A DNA stretch of 35,910 nt from Acidobacteriota bacterium (GTDB lineage Bacteria > Acidobacteriota > Terriglobia > Acidiferrales > UBA7541): NCBI GenBank assembly GCA_028877145.1, contig JAGWOX010000009.1, positions 1 to 35,910 of the forward strand, read 5' to 3'. Positions 1-9,313 of the stretch are shown here, piece by piece. The translations under genes were made by a program, and so were the position numbers. The notes under the pieces are model-generated. The model saw only the letters and a list, made by a program, of their open reading frames with translations, searched no databases and had not been told where the DNA came from. The stretch's first letter is position 1, and each line of letters starts with the position of its first letter.

Positions 1-1714
1 TGTAGACATCCTTGAGCCGCTGGTCGGAGAGATGCCTGAGCCGGAACTCGAGCGGCTCGACGCCGGCGATTTCGGCCAGCTCGTTCCTGGCCGATTCGCG
101 GGCGAAAACGTTGGCCGTGGCGGCGAGGCCGCGATAAGAGCCTTGGCGAAGCGGTGAATCGACGGGGTGAAACTCGATATGTTGATTGGGGATGTCGTAC
201 TGGGTATCGATAGCCGCTGGGCCGGAATTGTAGTTGTGCATTTCCCAGGCGACGAGTTTGCCATCGGCGCTGAGGCCGGCGGTTATGTCGATGACGCCAG
301 CGGGACGGAAATAGGCCCAGACGAACTGTTCCTCGCGTGTCCAGACGATTTTCACGGGCTTTCCGGCGGCGCGGGCGAGGCGAGCGGCTTCGGGAGCGGC
401 GTCGCCCGTGTGCTTGCCGCCATAGGCGGAGCCAGTGTCGGGCACCTGGACGCGAACATCATCCTTGGAGAGATGGAATAACGCGGCGAGGCTGTCGCGA
501 ACGGGGAAAGGCCGCTGGGTTCCGGTCCAGACGGCGAGCTTGCCGTTGTTCCATTCGGCGACGGCGGCATTGGGCTCGAGCGCGTTGTGAGCGATGTAGG
601 CGATGTTGTAGGACTGCTCGAAGCGATGCGCGGCCGAGGCCATGCCGTCCTTGACGGAGCCCCTGACGTGGCGAACGTCAAAGCGGAAGCCGTTCTCGCG
701 TCGAGCGTCGTCGGAAACGACGTGCTGCTTGAGGTAGGGGAAGATATCTTTCCAGGAGGGCTGCGGGGGCGCGGGGTTCCACGTGGCCTTGAGAGCGGCC
801 AGGGCTTTTTCGGCCGCTTCGGGCGTGGGCGCGGCGACGCCGGCGAAATTGCCATCGTGAACGACGACCACGCCGGGAATCGCCTTGGCCGCACTGGCGT
901 CGAGTGAAGCGAGCGTCGCGCCATAGGCGGGCGCGCGCAGCACCTTGCCGTACATCATGCCGGGCAGGCGGAGATCGGGCGTGTACTTGTGGCGGCCGGT
1001 GACGAAATCGATGGCGTCGACCTTGGGAACGGGTGTTCCGGCGACGGTCCATTTTGACGGCGGGATCAGCGGATCTTCGGCGATGATGGTTTTCGAAAGA
1101 GTTTGCCCCTCGGCGAGTTCACCGTAGCCGATCGAGCGATTGGCGGAGGGATCGGCAATTTTGCCGTTCTCGGCGATGAGTTTGTCTTTGGGGGTTTTCC
1201 AGCGGTCGGCGGCCAGTTCGATGAGCATGTCGCGAGCAGCGGAGGCAACGCGGCGGAGCTGGGGTCCCATGGTGGGGGTAGTGCGGCTGCCAAAGGTGCC
1301 CATGTCGAATGGCGTGCGCGCGGTGTCGCCCATGACCATGGTGATCGCGTCCATGCCGACTTTCAGCTCCGCGGCGACCTGCTGGGCGAGCGAGGTGCGG
1401 ACGTTCTGGCCGATTTCCACCTTGCCGGTGAAGACGGTGACGGCGCCATTCGGGGCCATGTGCAGCCAGGCGCCGATATTTTTCGGCAGTGGCGGCATGC
1501 CGCCGCCTGCCGGAGCAGCGCCGGGCCTCTGGGCGAGCGCGGAAGGCGCGCGAACGAGAAGAAAAACACCGATGCCGCCGCCTACCGCTTTCAGAAAATC
1601 GCGGCGCTCCACCTCGAAGTGGTAGACGGGTGGCGCGAAGGCTTCGAAGCGATCGAGTTCGATCGGCTCGTCGAGGGAGCGAATTTCTTCGTCTCTGTCG
1701 ATTCTCTCGCTCAT
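1..1714 (-). CDS. Xanthine dehydrogenase family molybdopterin-binding subunit (isoquinoline 1-oxidoreductase beta / CoxL-like), partial, runs off left edge
   Basis: Manual reverse-strand translation from ATG at 1714: MSERIDRDEEIRSLDEPIELDRFEAFAPPVYHFEVERRDFLKAVGGGIGVFLLVRAPSALAQ... (Tat-like RRDFLK) then GAWLHMAPNGAVTVFTGKVEIGQNVRTSLAQQVAAELKV...FGSRTTPTMGPQLRR...WTVAGTPVPKVDAIDFVTGRHKYTPDLRLPGMMYGKVLR. Open in this frame as far as translated; absent from the ORF track because no stop lies inside the window. Confidence 0.93.
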   Translation of the reverse strand, partial: MSERIDRDEEIRSLDEPIELDRFEAFAPPVYHFEVERRDFLKAVGGGIGVFLLVRAPSALAQRPGAAPAGGGMPPLPKNIGAWLHMAPNGAVTVFTGKVEIGQNVRTSLAQQVAAELKVGMDAITMVMGDTARTPFDMGTFGSRTTPTMGPQLRRVASAARDMLIELAADRWKTPKDKLIAENGKIADPSANRSIGYGELAEGQTLSKTIIAEDPLIPPSKWTVAGTPVPKVDAIDFVTGRHKYTPDLRLPGMMYGKVLRAPAYGATLASLDASAAKAIPGVVVVHDGNFAGVAAPTPEAAEKALAALKATWNPAPPQPSWKDIFPYLKQHVVSDDARRENGFRFDVRHVRGSVKDGMASAAHRFEQSYNIAYIAHNALEPNAAVAEWNNGKLAVWTGTQRPFPVRDSLAALFHLSKDDVRVQVPDTGSAYGGKHTGDAAPEAARLARAAGKPVKIVWTREEQFVWAYFRPAGVIDITAGLSADGKLVAWEMHNYNSGPAAIDTQYDIPNQHIEFHPVDSPLRQGSYRGLAATANVFARESARNELAEIAGVEPLEFRLRHLSDQRLKDVY

Positions 1715-2187
1715 CGGGAGCCTCCCTTGGCCATGGCTTCGGCGGCCAGCTCGACGGCTTGGAGGATGCGGGGGTGGGTTCCGCAGCGGCAGATGTTGCC
1801 CTGGAGAAATTCGGCGGCCTGCTCGGTGGTGGGATGGGGATTCGAGCGGAGCAGGGCAACGATGGTCATGATCATGCCGGAGGAGCAGTAGGCGCATTGG
1901 AAGGAGCCGGCGTCGAGGAAAGCCTGTTGGACGGGATGGAGACGGCCGTTTTGTTCGAGGCCTTCGATCGTGGTGACCGGGTTGTTGCGAACGTGGCCGA
2001 CCTTGGTGATGCACGAGCGCCGGGAATAATTGCCGATGAGAACGGTACAAGCGCCGCATTCGCCTTCGCCGCAGCCGTATTTCGAACCGGTCAGCCCCAA
2101 ATGATCGCGTAGCACGGTGAGCAGGCTGGTTTCCGGATCGGTATCCACTGTATATGTGCGGCCATTTACTTTGAGCTCGATTGCCAT
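1711..2187 (-). CDS. (2Fe-2S)-binding subunit of molybdenum hydroxylase
   Basis: MAIELKVNGRTYTVDTDPETSLLTVLRDHLGLTGSKYGCGEGECGACTVLIG...CAYCSSGMIMT...GNICRCGTHPRI: both 2Fe-2S cluster motifs. ATGA overlap with the downstream Mo subunit. Start trimmed from the ORF-track M at 2226. Confidence 0.95.
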   Translation of the reverse strand: MAIELKVNGRTYTVDTDPETSLLTVLRDHLGLTGSKYGCGEGECGACTVLIGNYSRRSCITKVGHVRNNPVTTIEGLEQNGRLHPVQQAFLDAGSFQCAYCSSGMIMTIVALLRSNPHPTTEQAAEFLQGNICRCGTHPRILQAVELAAEAMAKGGSR

Positions 2188-2400
2188 CGAGCGCCTCACT
2201 TCCTCCGCCGCGGGAGCGGCGGACATGCGATGACCTGCGGTTGGGATTCGCGCGATCTTCCGCTCGTTGGATCCCCCGTGGATTCTACCGCAGGGAAGAA
2301 GAAAGGGATGCGCCTATTTGGGCTGCCGGGGGGCCAATGTTTGGAGGGAGGGAACGAAAAGGGGCCGATGCGCGTAATATTCTGCGGAGGGGAGGCGGAC

Positions 2401-3330
2401 ATGGGAAGACGGCGCTCGTTCATCGGGCCTCTGGTTCTGGTGGGACTTGGTTTGCTGCTGCTGTACAGCAGCGTTCGCTCGAACTGGTCTCCGTGGGAGG
2501 TAATCTTTCGTTACTGGCCGGTAATCCTGATTGCGTGGGGATTGGGGAAGCTGTGGGACCATCTGCGGGCCCGCGATGGCGGCGAGCCGGCATCGCCCGG
2601 CAGGTTCACGGGCGGGGAACTGGGGATGGCGGTCGCGCTGGTGGCGTTGGTGGCGCTTGCGCTCGTGCACAAGCCGGTTCGCCAGCCGGCGGGCAACTAC
2701 CATTTCATGCAGACGGTCGCGGCGCAGGGCGCGAAAACCGTGCACGCGCAAATCGAATTGGGAGCGGGAGAATTGGAGGTTTCCAGTGGCTCGGGCAGCC
2801 TCCTGGAAGCCGATTGTTATTACTCGCGGCCTTCGGACAAACCGGAAGTGAGTTACACGGTTTCGGGCGATAGCGGCGAACTGGACGTGCGGCAACCGCG
2901 CCAGGAACATGTCGAGTTTGGCGGCGGAGATCGGCGCAACGACTGGAACCTTCACTTCGGGAGTCAGGTTCCGCTCGATCTCGAATTGAAAATGGGGGCG
3001 GGAACGGGACGGCTGCAACTGTCGGGCGTGCCACTGACACATTTGCGCGTGGAAGGCGGAGCGGGAACTCTGTACGTCGACCTGACGGGGGACTGGAAGC
3101 AGAGCTTCGACGGACGGATTGCGGGCGGGGTGGGCACGGTGACGGTGCGGCTGCCGTCGACCGTCGGCGTTCAAGTGCATGCCAGAGGCGGGCTGGGGTC
3201 GGTAAATGCGCCGGGCTTCGAGCGCGACGGCGACGCTTACACCAACAGCGCTTACGGAAAATCGCCGGTCACCCTGACGCTCGATATCGAGGGCGGCGTC
3301 GGAACGATCAATCTGGAGTCGGGATCGTAA
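2401..3330 (+). CDS. LiaF/toastrack-like membrane protein (N-terminal TM helices, C-terminal beta repeat domain)
   Basis: MGRRRSFIGPLVLVGLGLLLLYSSVRSNWSPWEVIFRYWPVILIAWGLGKLWDHL plus repeated GGxGT strands (MGAGTGRLQL, GGAGTLYVDL, GGVGTVTVRLP, GGLGSVNAPG, GGVGTINLES). Confidence 0.8.
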   Translation: MGRRRSFIGPLVLVGLGLLLLYSSVRSNWSPWEVIFRYWPVILIAWGLGKLWDHLRARDGGEPASPGRFTGGELGMAVALVALVALALVHKPVRQPAGNYHFMQTVAAQGAKTVHAQIELGAGELEVSSGSGSLLEADCYYSRPSDKPEVSYTVSGDSGELDVRQPRQEHVEFGGGDRRNDWNLHFGSQVPLDLELKMGAGTGRLQLSGVPLTHLRVEGGAGTLYVDLTGDWKQSFDGRIAGGVGTVTVRLPSTVGVQVHARGGLGSVNAPGFERDGDAYTNSAYGKSPVTLTLDIEGGVGTINLESGS

Positions 3331-3334
3331 AGGC

Positions 3335-3361
3335 CCACGGTCAGGACAACACTGACCGTGG
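3335..3361. repeat. Palindromic intergenic element, family A copy 1
   Basis: CCACGGTCAG-gacaaca-CTGACCGTGG: perfect 10-bp arms, 7-nt loop, followed by CTACC; begins 4 nt after the stop of the upstream CDS. Confidence 0.8.
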
Positions 3362-3402
3362 CTACCGAGACGGAGGCGGGCTTCGCAAGAGGCGCTAAGA
3401 GG

Positions 3403-3421
3403 GGGCACGTGCAACGTGCCC
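3403..3421. repeat. Short perfect hairpin
   Basis: GGGCACGT-gca-ACGTGCCC; not followed by a T tract on the + strand. Confidence 0.6.
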
Positions 3422-3968
3422 TTACGGAACGTGCTGCCTCGTCGGCGGCGACAGATGCGTAGCGGGCGCGGCGGAAAGTTTCCACAGGGCGTGGCTTGAC
3501 TTCCACAGGCGAGAGGCGGTAGAAAGCGACCGGGCAGGGAAAAACAAGGAAGCCGGAGATGTTGCACAAAAGCCCCCGTTCGCGCCGACTCAATCCGAGG
3601 TACATCCAAAGCGCGAAAACTCCGGCACTATAGGCTGGAATTCACCGAAGTATGGGTTTCGAAATGAGGCGCAGTGGCTTCCTGTTTGAAGTGCGTTTGG
3701 GGACGGGAAGAGCACTCGTATGAGTTGCGTGTGTAACACAAAATTCACGCGACGCTCTTGGTTCGGAAAAGTTTACCGGGCAGTGTAGTGGAGCTCGGGA
3801 AGGGGCAGCGGTCAGATACATATAGCGGGGGTCGCAAATCTCCGTGGTGCGGACGCGAGCAAGCGGCACAGGTGGCGCGGCTGCAGCCTGGAGGGAACGC
3901 GTGGCGGTGGCGTTTCTTTCGGAGGCGCGTTCATCCGAGACCAACTGCATTCTTACTTGGAGGACTAT

Positions 3969-6900
3969 ATGCCAGTTGATTTGACGCGGTCCCGCGGTTC
4001 GGGCCTCGTATCGATTGAGTCGGCGGCCGCCGGCGCGCCCGAAGGACGCAGTGCGGGCGAAGACGCCGGTCGCTTTGCGCGCAAAGCTTTTTCGTCAGTT
4101 GCGATCCTGTTTCTCTTTTTCCTGATGACGCCGTTTACCGCGAGAGCGCAGCAATTGCTGGGCTCGATCAACGGCACGGTAACGGACACATCCGGCGGCG
4201 TGGTGCCGGGCGCGACGGTGAAGGTAATGAACATCGCCACGAACCTCACGCTCACCGAAACGACGGGGAAGAAGGGTTCCTACAACGTGCTGAACCTTCC
4301 CATCGGCACTTATACGGTGACGGTGACGAAGACGGGATTCAAGGCGGTGGTGCACAGCGAGGTGCTGGTGGAGGCGAATCGGGCCTCGACGGTGAACACC
4401 GCGCTCGAGCCGGGCGCGATCACCGCGGAGGTGACCGTTACGGCGACGCCGCTGCTGGATCAGACGGATACGACGAACGGATACGTGCTCAGCTCGAAGC
4501 TGATTCAAGAGACGCCACTCGGGACGGGCAGTTTCACTCAACTGGCGACGATGGCGCCGGGTGTGAGCGCGGACCTTTTGAGCGGATCGGGCACGAACGC
4601 CGGATTGGGCAACCAGGACATCTGGGCGAACGGGCAGCGCGACACGAGCAACAGCGTTTCCTTCAACGGAATCAGCGGGAACAACGTGTTCAACGGAATG
4701 ACGTCGAGCTCGGTGGGCGCGAGCCGTTTCGTGCTGAACACGAACGAGCAGTTCCTGCCGGGCGGCCAGATTCAGACGAACACGTCGGTTTACGACGCGA
4801 TCGGGCAGGGGATGCCTACGCCGCCGCCGGAAACGATCGAAGAGATGCACGTGATGACGTCGATGTACGACGCTTCACAGGGAGCCAACAGCGGCGCGCA
4901 CGTTGAAGTGGTCACCAAATCCGGCACGAACAACTTCCACGGGCAGGCGTACGAATATCACCAGACGACCGGGTGGAACGCGAACCCGTTCTTCATGAAC
5001 GCGCAGGGAATTCCGCGGCAGCCGCTCCATAGGAACACGTTCGGCGGGACATTCGGCGGCCCGATCCTTCACAACAAAATGTTCTTTTTCGGGTCGTATC
5101 AGGGGCAGCGGGTGACGGATGCCTTCAACGGCGCCACGACCGGCGTGAACGTGCCGATCGGCCTCTCGAGCGATCGCAGCGCGAGCACGCTGGCGGCCCT
5201 GGCCAACGCCGATTACGGCACGAGCCTCACGGCGAATAACATCGACCCGGTGGCGCTGAAGATCATGCAGGCGAAGACTTCGAGCGGACAGTTTGTGGTG
5301 CCGTCGCAGACCATCAGCGACCCGAACCAGATTGCCCAGTTGGGCTACAACGCGTTTGTGCAGGGTCCGCCGAGCACGTTCAACGCCGATCAGATTAACG
5401 CGAATATCGACTACAACTTCTCTCAGAAGGACCGCCTCGCGGAAAAATACTATTATCAGCGCGACCCCTCGACCAGCCCGTTTGCGGTGAGCCAGACGCT
5501 CGGATTCCCCCAGTCGTTGAAGGCAGGCAGTCAGGTGTTTTCGCTGGACAACATCACCGAGCTGACGCCGACGACGTCGTGGGAGCAGCGGATCGGCTTT
5601 GTTCGTGAGGTGGCCTACGCCAACACAGGGCAAACGCTCACACCGCAGGATGCCGGAATCAATCTTCTTGGCAGCAGCTACTTCCCCGGCTTCGATATCA
5701 GCAATCCGACGGACACGTCTCAGTTGCCGGGAGGCACGGGCGGGAGCCTGCGCATCGGGCCGTCCAACAACTTTGCGAACGCCGGGGCTTTCCAGAACCA
5801 GCTTGAAGCATCGACGAATTACAGCTGGATCAAGGGCATTCACAACCTGTCGTTTGGCGCGAGCTTTGACTACGGGCAGTTGAATATCATCAACAAGGAA
5901 AACCAGGTCGCGACCTTCAATTTCCATAATTTCGTCAATTTCCTCACGGGGACCATGGGTGGCAAGAGCCGGAGCAGCGGAACGATCCTCAATGGGGAGA
6001 CAAACCGCTACTACCGCTACAAGCAAGCCGGCCTATACGCTCAGGACCAGATCCGCGTGAAGAGCAACCTGAATGTGGATGTCGGGCTGCGTTGGGATTG
6101 GGACGGGCCGCTTTCGGAAAAGAACGGGCTGCTCACCAACTTCTATCCGCAGGACTATCAGTACAACCTGGCGACCGACACGATCCAGAACATCGGGTTG
6201 GTGGTGTCGGGCAACAACAAGCAGTTCTGCGGATCGAGCCAATCCTACTGCGTGGGCAACTCGACCCTGACCGGGCGGCAATGGCTGATCGGGCCGCGCA
6301 TCGGGATCGCCTGGAGCCCGACGTTCGTCAAGAACCTGGTGGTGCGCGCGGGCTTCGGCCTCTATGCGGACCGCGGCGAGTTCTTCACGGAATTTTCGCC
6401 GAGCGCCGGGCTGGGCATCAGCGGCCCGTTTGGCGTGACAACGGAAGAACCGTTCACGGTTCCTTTCAAAACGACCTGCTCGGGCGCGGGCTGCCTGGGC
6501 AACAACCCGTTCGGGACCTCGGCCCCGCCGCCGCCGCCGAACAATTTCAGCGGCGTGCAGGCCCTGGTCCACAACATGTCCGGCCTGAGCGGCTGCGCGG
6601 AGCCGGTGACGCCGACGTGCACGCCGACCGGATACGCCAATTTCGCGTTCCTGTTCGGCGGCTACGATCCGAAGAATACGCTGCCGTACTCGGAGAACTG
6701 GACACTCGACCTGCAGTGGCAGCCGACCAACTCCTTCCTGTTCGATCTCGGCTACGTGGGCAATCGAGGTCTCCATCAACTCCTTCCCGTTCCTTTCAAC
6801 CAGGCGCTCATCGCCACGCCGCAGCATCCTGTGAACGGACAGATTTACTCCTACGGGTTCCAAGCCACTGACGCGGCGGGAAACCCGTTGGCGACCGAAC

Positions 6901-7946
6901 AGGTGATGACGACGATTGGCGATTACTCGTTCAACGATGGGAACACGGCGCTGCGCGTGCCCTACATCGGGTACAACCCCAACTCCAACTACTGGGAAGC
7001 GACGGGAATCTCCGACTACAACGCGCTCCAGTTCAGCGTGAAGAAGCGGATGAGCCATGGTCTGGCGATCAACGCTTCCTACACGTGGTCGCATACCTTG
7101 GACGAGGGCGGCGGGCTTGCTGAAGGACTTTTCTACAATGGCAACGACCCCCTGAATCCGAGAAGCGCCTACGGCAACGCGAGCTACGACCGCACGCATG
7201 TGCTGACCGTCGGCTACATCTACCAGATCCCGGGCATCGCGGGAGCGAACGGGTTCCTGAAACAGGCTGTGAATGGCTGGGGCATCGGCGGCATGACGGT
7301 TGCCGAGAGCGGCCAGCCTTACAGCGTGTACGACTTCTCGGGAGACGTCGCCAGCCAGTATTGGGGCGCCGGCGACGACTTCATCACCAATCCGCTGCTC
7401 GCCATACCGGGCGGTAACGCGCAGAGCGTGCAACTGCAGGGCACGACGGGAGTCAATCCCGCCAACCCGGTTCTGAACGCAGCCGCGTTCGGCATCACCG
7501 TCTTCGCGCCCGGGACCAACGGCGTGCCTCCCTGCGGCCCGACAACCGCCGGGAACACCACCGCTTGCGACTATTCGGAAACGGGCTACGCCGCGATCGG
7601 GCGCAACTCGTTCCGCGGACCGTTCCAGACGCGATTCGACTTCGACGTTTTCAAGAACTTCAAGCTGACTGAACGATTCAGCCTCCGTTACGACGCGCAG
7701 TTCTTCAACCTCTTCAACCATCCGAGCTTTGACACTCCCAACAACGACTTCCAACTGGATCCTTGCTACGGCGCCAACATTCAAACCGCCCCCGGGGGCT
7801 ATTCCTGCCAGTGGTACGGCACGATTCCCGCAGTGGGGTCGTCTGGGCCCATTGGAAATGGTCAGGCTCTTTCGGGTACCGGCTACATTCAGAACCCGCT
7901 CGGCAGCCCGCGCTTCATTCAGATGGCGTTGCACTTGATCTTCTGA
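3969..7946 (+). CDS. TonB-dependent receptor with N-terminal carboxypeptidase regulatory-like domain (Oar-like)
   Basis: GGAGG SD at 3959-3963 before ATG at 3969; signal/TM AILFLFFLMTPFTARAQ; QQLLGSINGTVTDTSGGVVPGATVKVMNIATNLTLTETTGKKGSYNVLNLPIGTYTVTVTKTGFK; plug/barrel signatures EVVTKSGTNNFHGQAYEYHQ, GGTFGGPILHNKMFFFGSYQG; C-terminal SLRYDAQFFNLFNHPSFDTP...FIQMALHLIF. Confidence 0.95.
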   Translation: MPVDLTRSRGSGLVSIESAAAGAPEGRSAGEDAGRFARKAFSSVAILFLFFLMTPFTARAQQLLGSINGTVTDTSGGVVPGATVKVMNIATNLTLTETTGKKGSYNVLNLPIGTYTVTVTKTGFKAVVHSEVLVEANRASTVNTALEPGAITAEVTVTATPLLDQTDTTNGYVLSSKLIQETPLGTGSFTQLATMAPGVSADLLSGSGTNAGLGNQDIWANGQRDTSNSVSFNGISGNNVFNGMTSSSVGASRFVLNTNEQFLPGGQIQTNTSVYDAIGQGMPTPPPETIEEMHVMTSMYDASQGANSGAHVEVVTKSGTNNFHGQAYEYHQTTGWNANPFFMNAQGIPRQPLHRNTFGGTFGGPILHNKMFFFGSYQGQRVTDAFNGATTGVNVPIGLSSDRSASTLAALANADYGTSLTANNIDPVALKIMQAKTSSGQFVVPSQTISDPNQIAQLGYNAFVQGPPSTFNADQINANIDYNFSQKDRLAEKYYYQRDPSTSPFAVSQTLGFPQSLKAGSQVFSLDNITELTPTTSWEQRIGFVREVAYANTGQTLTPQDAGINLLGSSYFPGFDISNPTDTSQLPGGTGGSLRIGPSNNFANAGAFQNQLEASTNYSWIKGIHNLSFGASFDYGQLNIINKENQVATFNFHNFVNFLTGTMGGKSRSSGTILNGETNRYYRYKQAGLYAQDQIRVKSNLNVDVGLRWDWDGPLSEKNGLLTNFYPQDYQYNLATDTIQNIGLVVSGNNKQFCGSSQSYCVGNSTLTGRQWLIGPRIGIAWSPTFVKNLVVRAGFGLYADRGEFFTEFSPSAGLGISGPFGVTTEEPFTVPFKTTCSGAGCLGNNPFGTSAPPPPPNNFSGVQALVHNMSGLSGCAEPVTPTCTPTGYANFAFLFGGYDPKNTLPYSENWTLDLQWQPTNSFLFDLGYVGNRGLHQLLPVPFNQALIATPQHPVNGQIYSYGFQATDAAGNPLATEQVMTTIGDYSFNDGNTALRVPYIGYNPNSNYWEATGISDYNALQFSVKKRMSHGLAINASYTWSHTLDEGGGLAEGLFYNGNDPLNPRSAYGNASYDRTHVLTVGYIYQIPGIAGANGFLKQAVNGWGIGGMTVAESGQPYSVYDFSGDVASQYWGAGDDFITNPLLAIPGGNAQSVQLQGTTGVNPANPVLNAAAFGITVFAPGTNGVPPCGPTTAGNTTACDYSETGYAAIGRNSFRGPFQTRFDFDVFKNFKLTERFSLRYDAQFFNLFNHPSFDTPNNDFQLDPCYGANIQTAPGGYSCQWYGTIPAVGSSGPIGNGQALSGTGYIQNPLGSPRFIQMALHLIF

Positions 7947-7983
7947 AGACGCGGGGGATCGAAACGGAAGGGATGCAGGCTTT

Positions 7984-8020
7984 ACGGGGCCGCGCCCGCG
8001 GGCGCGGCCCCGTTGTGTTT
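7984..8020 (+). terminator. Rho-independent terminator of the TonB receptor gene
   Basis: Perfect palindrome ACGGGGCCGCGCCCG|CGGGCGCGGCCCCGT (7984-8013) followed by TGTGTTTT, about 40 nt after the stop at 7946. Confidence 0.85.
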
Positions 8021-8145
8021 TCCGCGGAGATTTCACGCGAGGGGGACAGGGCCTTGCGATGTCGCTTCGCCGGCTTGCCTTGGAACCCGCCACGCCTCGA
8101 GAAAAGTTAGCCCAGGCGGGGGCGGCGTAGTAAAATCGCTACCCA

Positions 8146-8994
8146 ATGGGTGTGGTTTACTGTCCGCGGTGTCACGGCGTCGCGGCATCTGCTGCGGGGC
8201 AAGCTTATTGCGCCAGATGCGGTTGGAACCGCCACGTCGCCATCCTTCAGGTCCGCTCGCTGCACCGATTGCTGCCGATTCTGCTTCTGCCGCTGGTAGC
8301 TTATGGGTTGCTGCTCGTGGCGCGAGCGGGCGATTGGCAGCCCTTCCTGTACGTATTTCTGATCGGCGTTGGCCTTTGCCTGCTTGGAGTGTGGTGGCTT
8401 GGGCGATTGCTCGAACGCCTGGAAAACATCCGGCCGCTCGATCCGGAGCGTGTGAAGCAAGCCCGTTTGGCGGATCCGGATCAAGAAGAGGAAGCAAGAT
8501 CGCAGGCAATGCTGGCGGTGGGGCGGCCGCGGCCCGTAAGGCTGATTTCGGCGGGCCGTTTTTATTTTGGACTGTTGACGGCGATCGTACTGGCGGTCGA
8601 GGTGCTGCTGCTGCGGTATGTGCTCGCGTTGTACGGCGAGACAGGATCGGTGGCGGATTTCACCGCATGGAGCTGGATTGCGGTGGCCGGGGTGGTGTCG
8701 CTGCTGGGAATATTGGTCGGCATGCCATTGCGATTGAAGCGGCAGAGGCACTTGTTGGAGAGCGGCGAAGTGGCCCTCGGCCGGGTGACGAGGCAGTGGA
8801 AGGTGGGCGGAAATTCGTGGATTCAGTACGAGGTCAGCCTCGGGGGAGCCACGCTGAAGAAGAAAAGCCTGGACGCGAGCCACCGGCTTTACACGGGGAT
8901 GAAAGTTCCGGTCTTCTATGATGCGGACAATCTGAGCCGGCAGGTACCGTGCTGCGCCGCCTACTACGAAGTGGTCCTTCCACAAAAACAGTGA
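8146..8994 (+). CDS. Zinc-ribbon multi-pass membrane protein, function unknown
   Basis: CPRCHGVAASAAGQAYCARCGWNRH zinc ribbon, then several hydrophobic helices (LLPILLLPLVAYGLLLVA, FLYVFLIGVGLCLLGVWWLG, FYFGLLTAIVLAVEVLLLRYVLALYG, WSWIAVAGVVSLLGILVG) and a soluble C-terminus. Confidence 0.75.
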   Translation: MGVVYCPRCHGVAASAAGQAYCARCGWNRHVAILQVRSLHRLLPILLLPLVAYGLLLVARAGDWQPFLYVFLIGVGLCLLGVWWLGRLLERLENIRPLDPERVKQARLADPDQEEEARSQAMLAVGRPRPVRLISAGRFYFGLLTAIVLAVEVLLLRYVLALYGETGSVADFTAWSWIAVAGVVSLLGILVGMPLRLKRQRHLLESGEVALGRVTRQWKVGGNSWIQYEVSLGGATLKKKSLDASHRLYTGMKVPVFYDADNLSRQVPCCAAYYEVVLPQKQ

Positions 8995-9000
8995 AAGGCG

Positions 9001-9186
9001 TTACCTTCCGCCGTGCTGGCGAGCACTTGAGCCAAATGGCGGGGGAGTCTTGATCCGCTCGAGCTCGAGTTCGCGCTGGTGCCGTGCCCGCAGTTGGGCG
9101 CGCCGGTGCTCGGCGGCGTATTCGTAGAGAAGGCCGATTACGGCCAGACCCACAAAGACAACTAGAGTGAGTGAGAGGGTTCGCAT
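9001..9186 (-). CDS. Small single-TM protein of unknown function
   Basis: MRTLSLTLVVFVGLAVIGLLYEYAAEHRRAQLRARHQRELELERIKTPPPFGSSARQHGGR: one N-terminal TM and a charged tail. Start chosen at the ATG immediately before the hydrophobic segment. Confidence 0.5.
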   Translation of the reverse strand: MRTLSLTLVVFVGLAVIGLLYEYAAEHRRAQLRARHQRELELERIKTPPPFGSSARQHGGR

Positions 9187-9313
9187 GGTTGATTGAATGC
9201 TAGTCCCGAATTGCGTGCGTGTCAATGCCGCCGGGTGGCTTATAAAACGGCCTGAGCAGAGGTTTCCAGAAACGCCAAATTTGCCGGGTTCCGGGCGACG
9301 GTCAGGGGCGCTC

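Noticed and set aside
1103-1891. Plus-strand 262-aa and minus-strand 246-aa ORFs at the left end
   Set aside because: The real frame is the edge-truncated Mo-hydroxylase on the minus strand, omitted from the ORF track because its stop lies outside the window.
2314-3609. 431-aa minus-strand ORF over the LiaF-like gene
   Set aside because: Antisense artefact spanning a palindromic repeat and the opposite CDS; Arg-rich, no motif.
3642-3950. 102-aa minus-strand ORF upstream of the TonB receptor
   Set aside because: No SD, no motif; more likely the 5' regulatory region of the receptor gene.
6033-8093. 686-aa minus-strand ORF antisense to the TonB receptor
   Set aside because: Arg/Val/Glu-rich composition without domain signatures, wholly explained by high GC opposite a certain CDS.
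8013-8921. 302-aa plus-strand ORF overlapping the zinc-ribbon protein
   Set aside because: Alternate frame, Gly/Arg-rich; the 8146-8994 frame has a zinc ribbon and TM helices.
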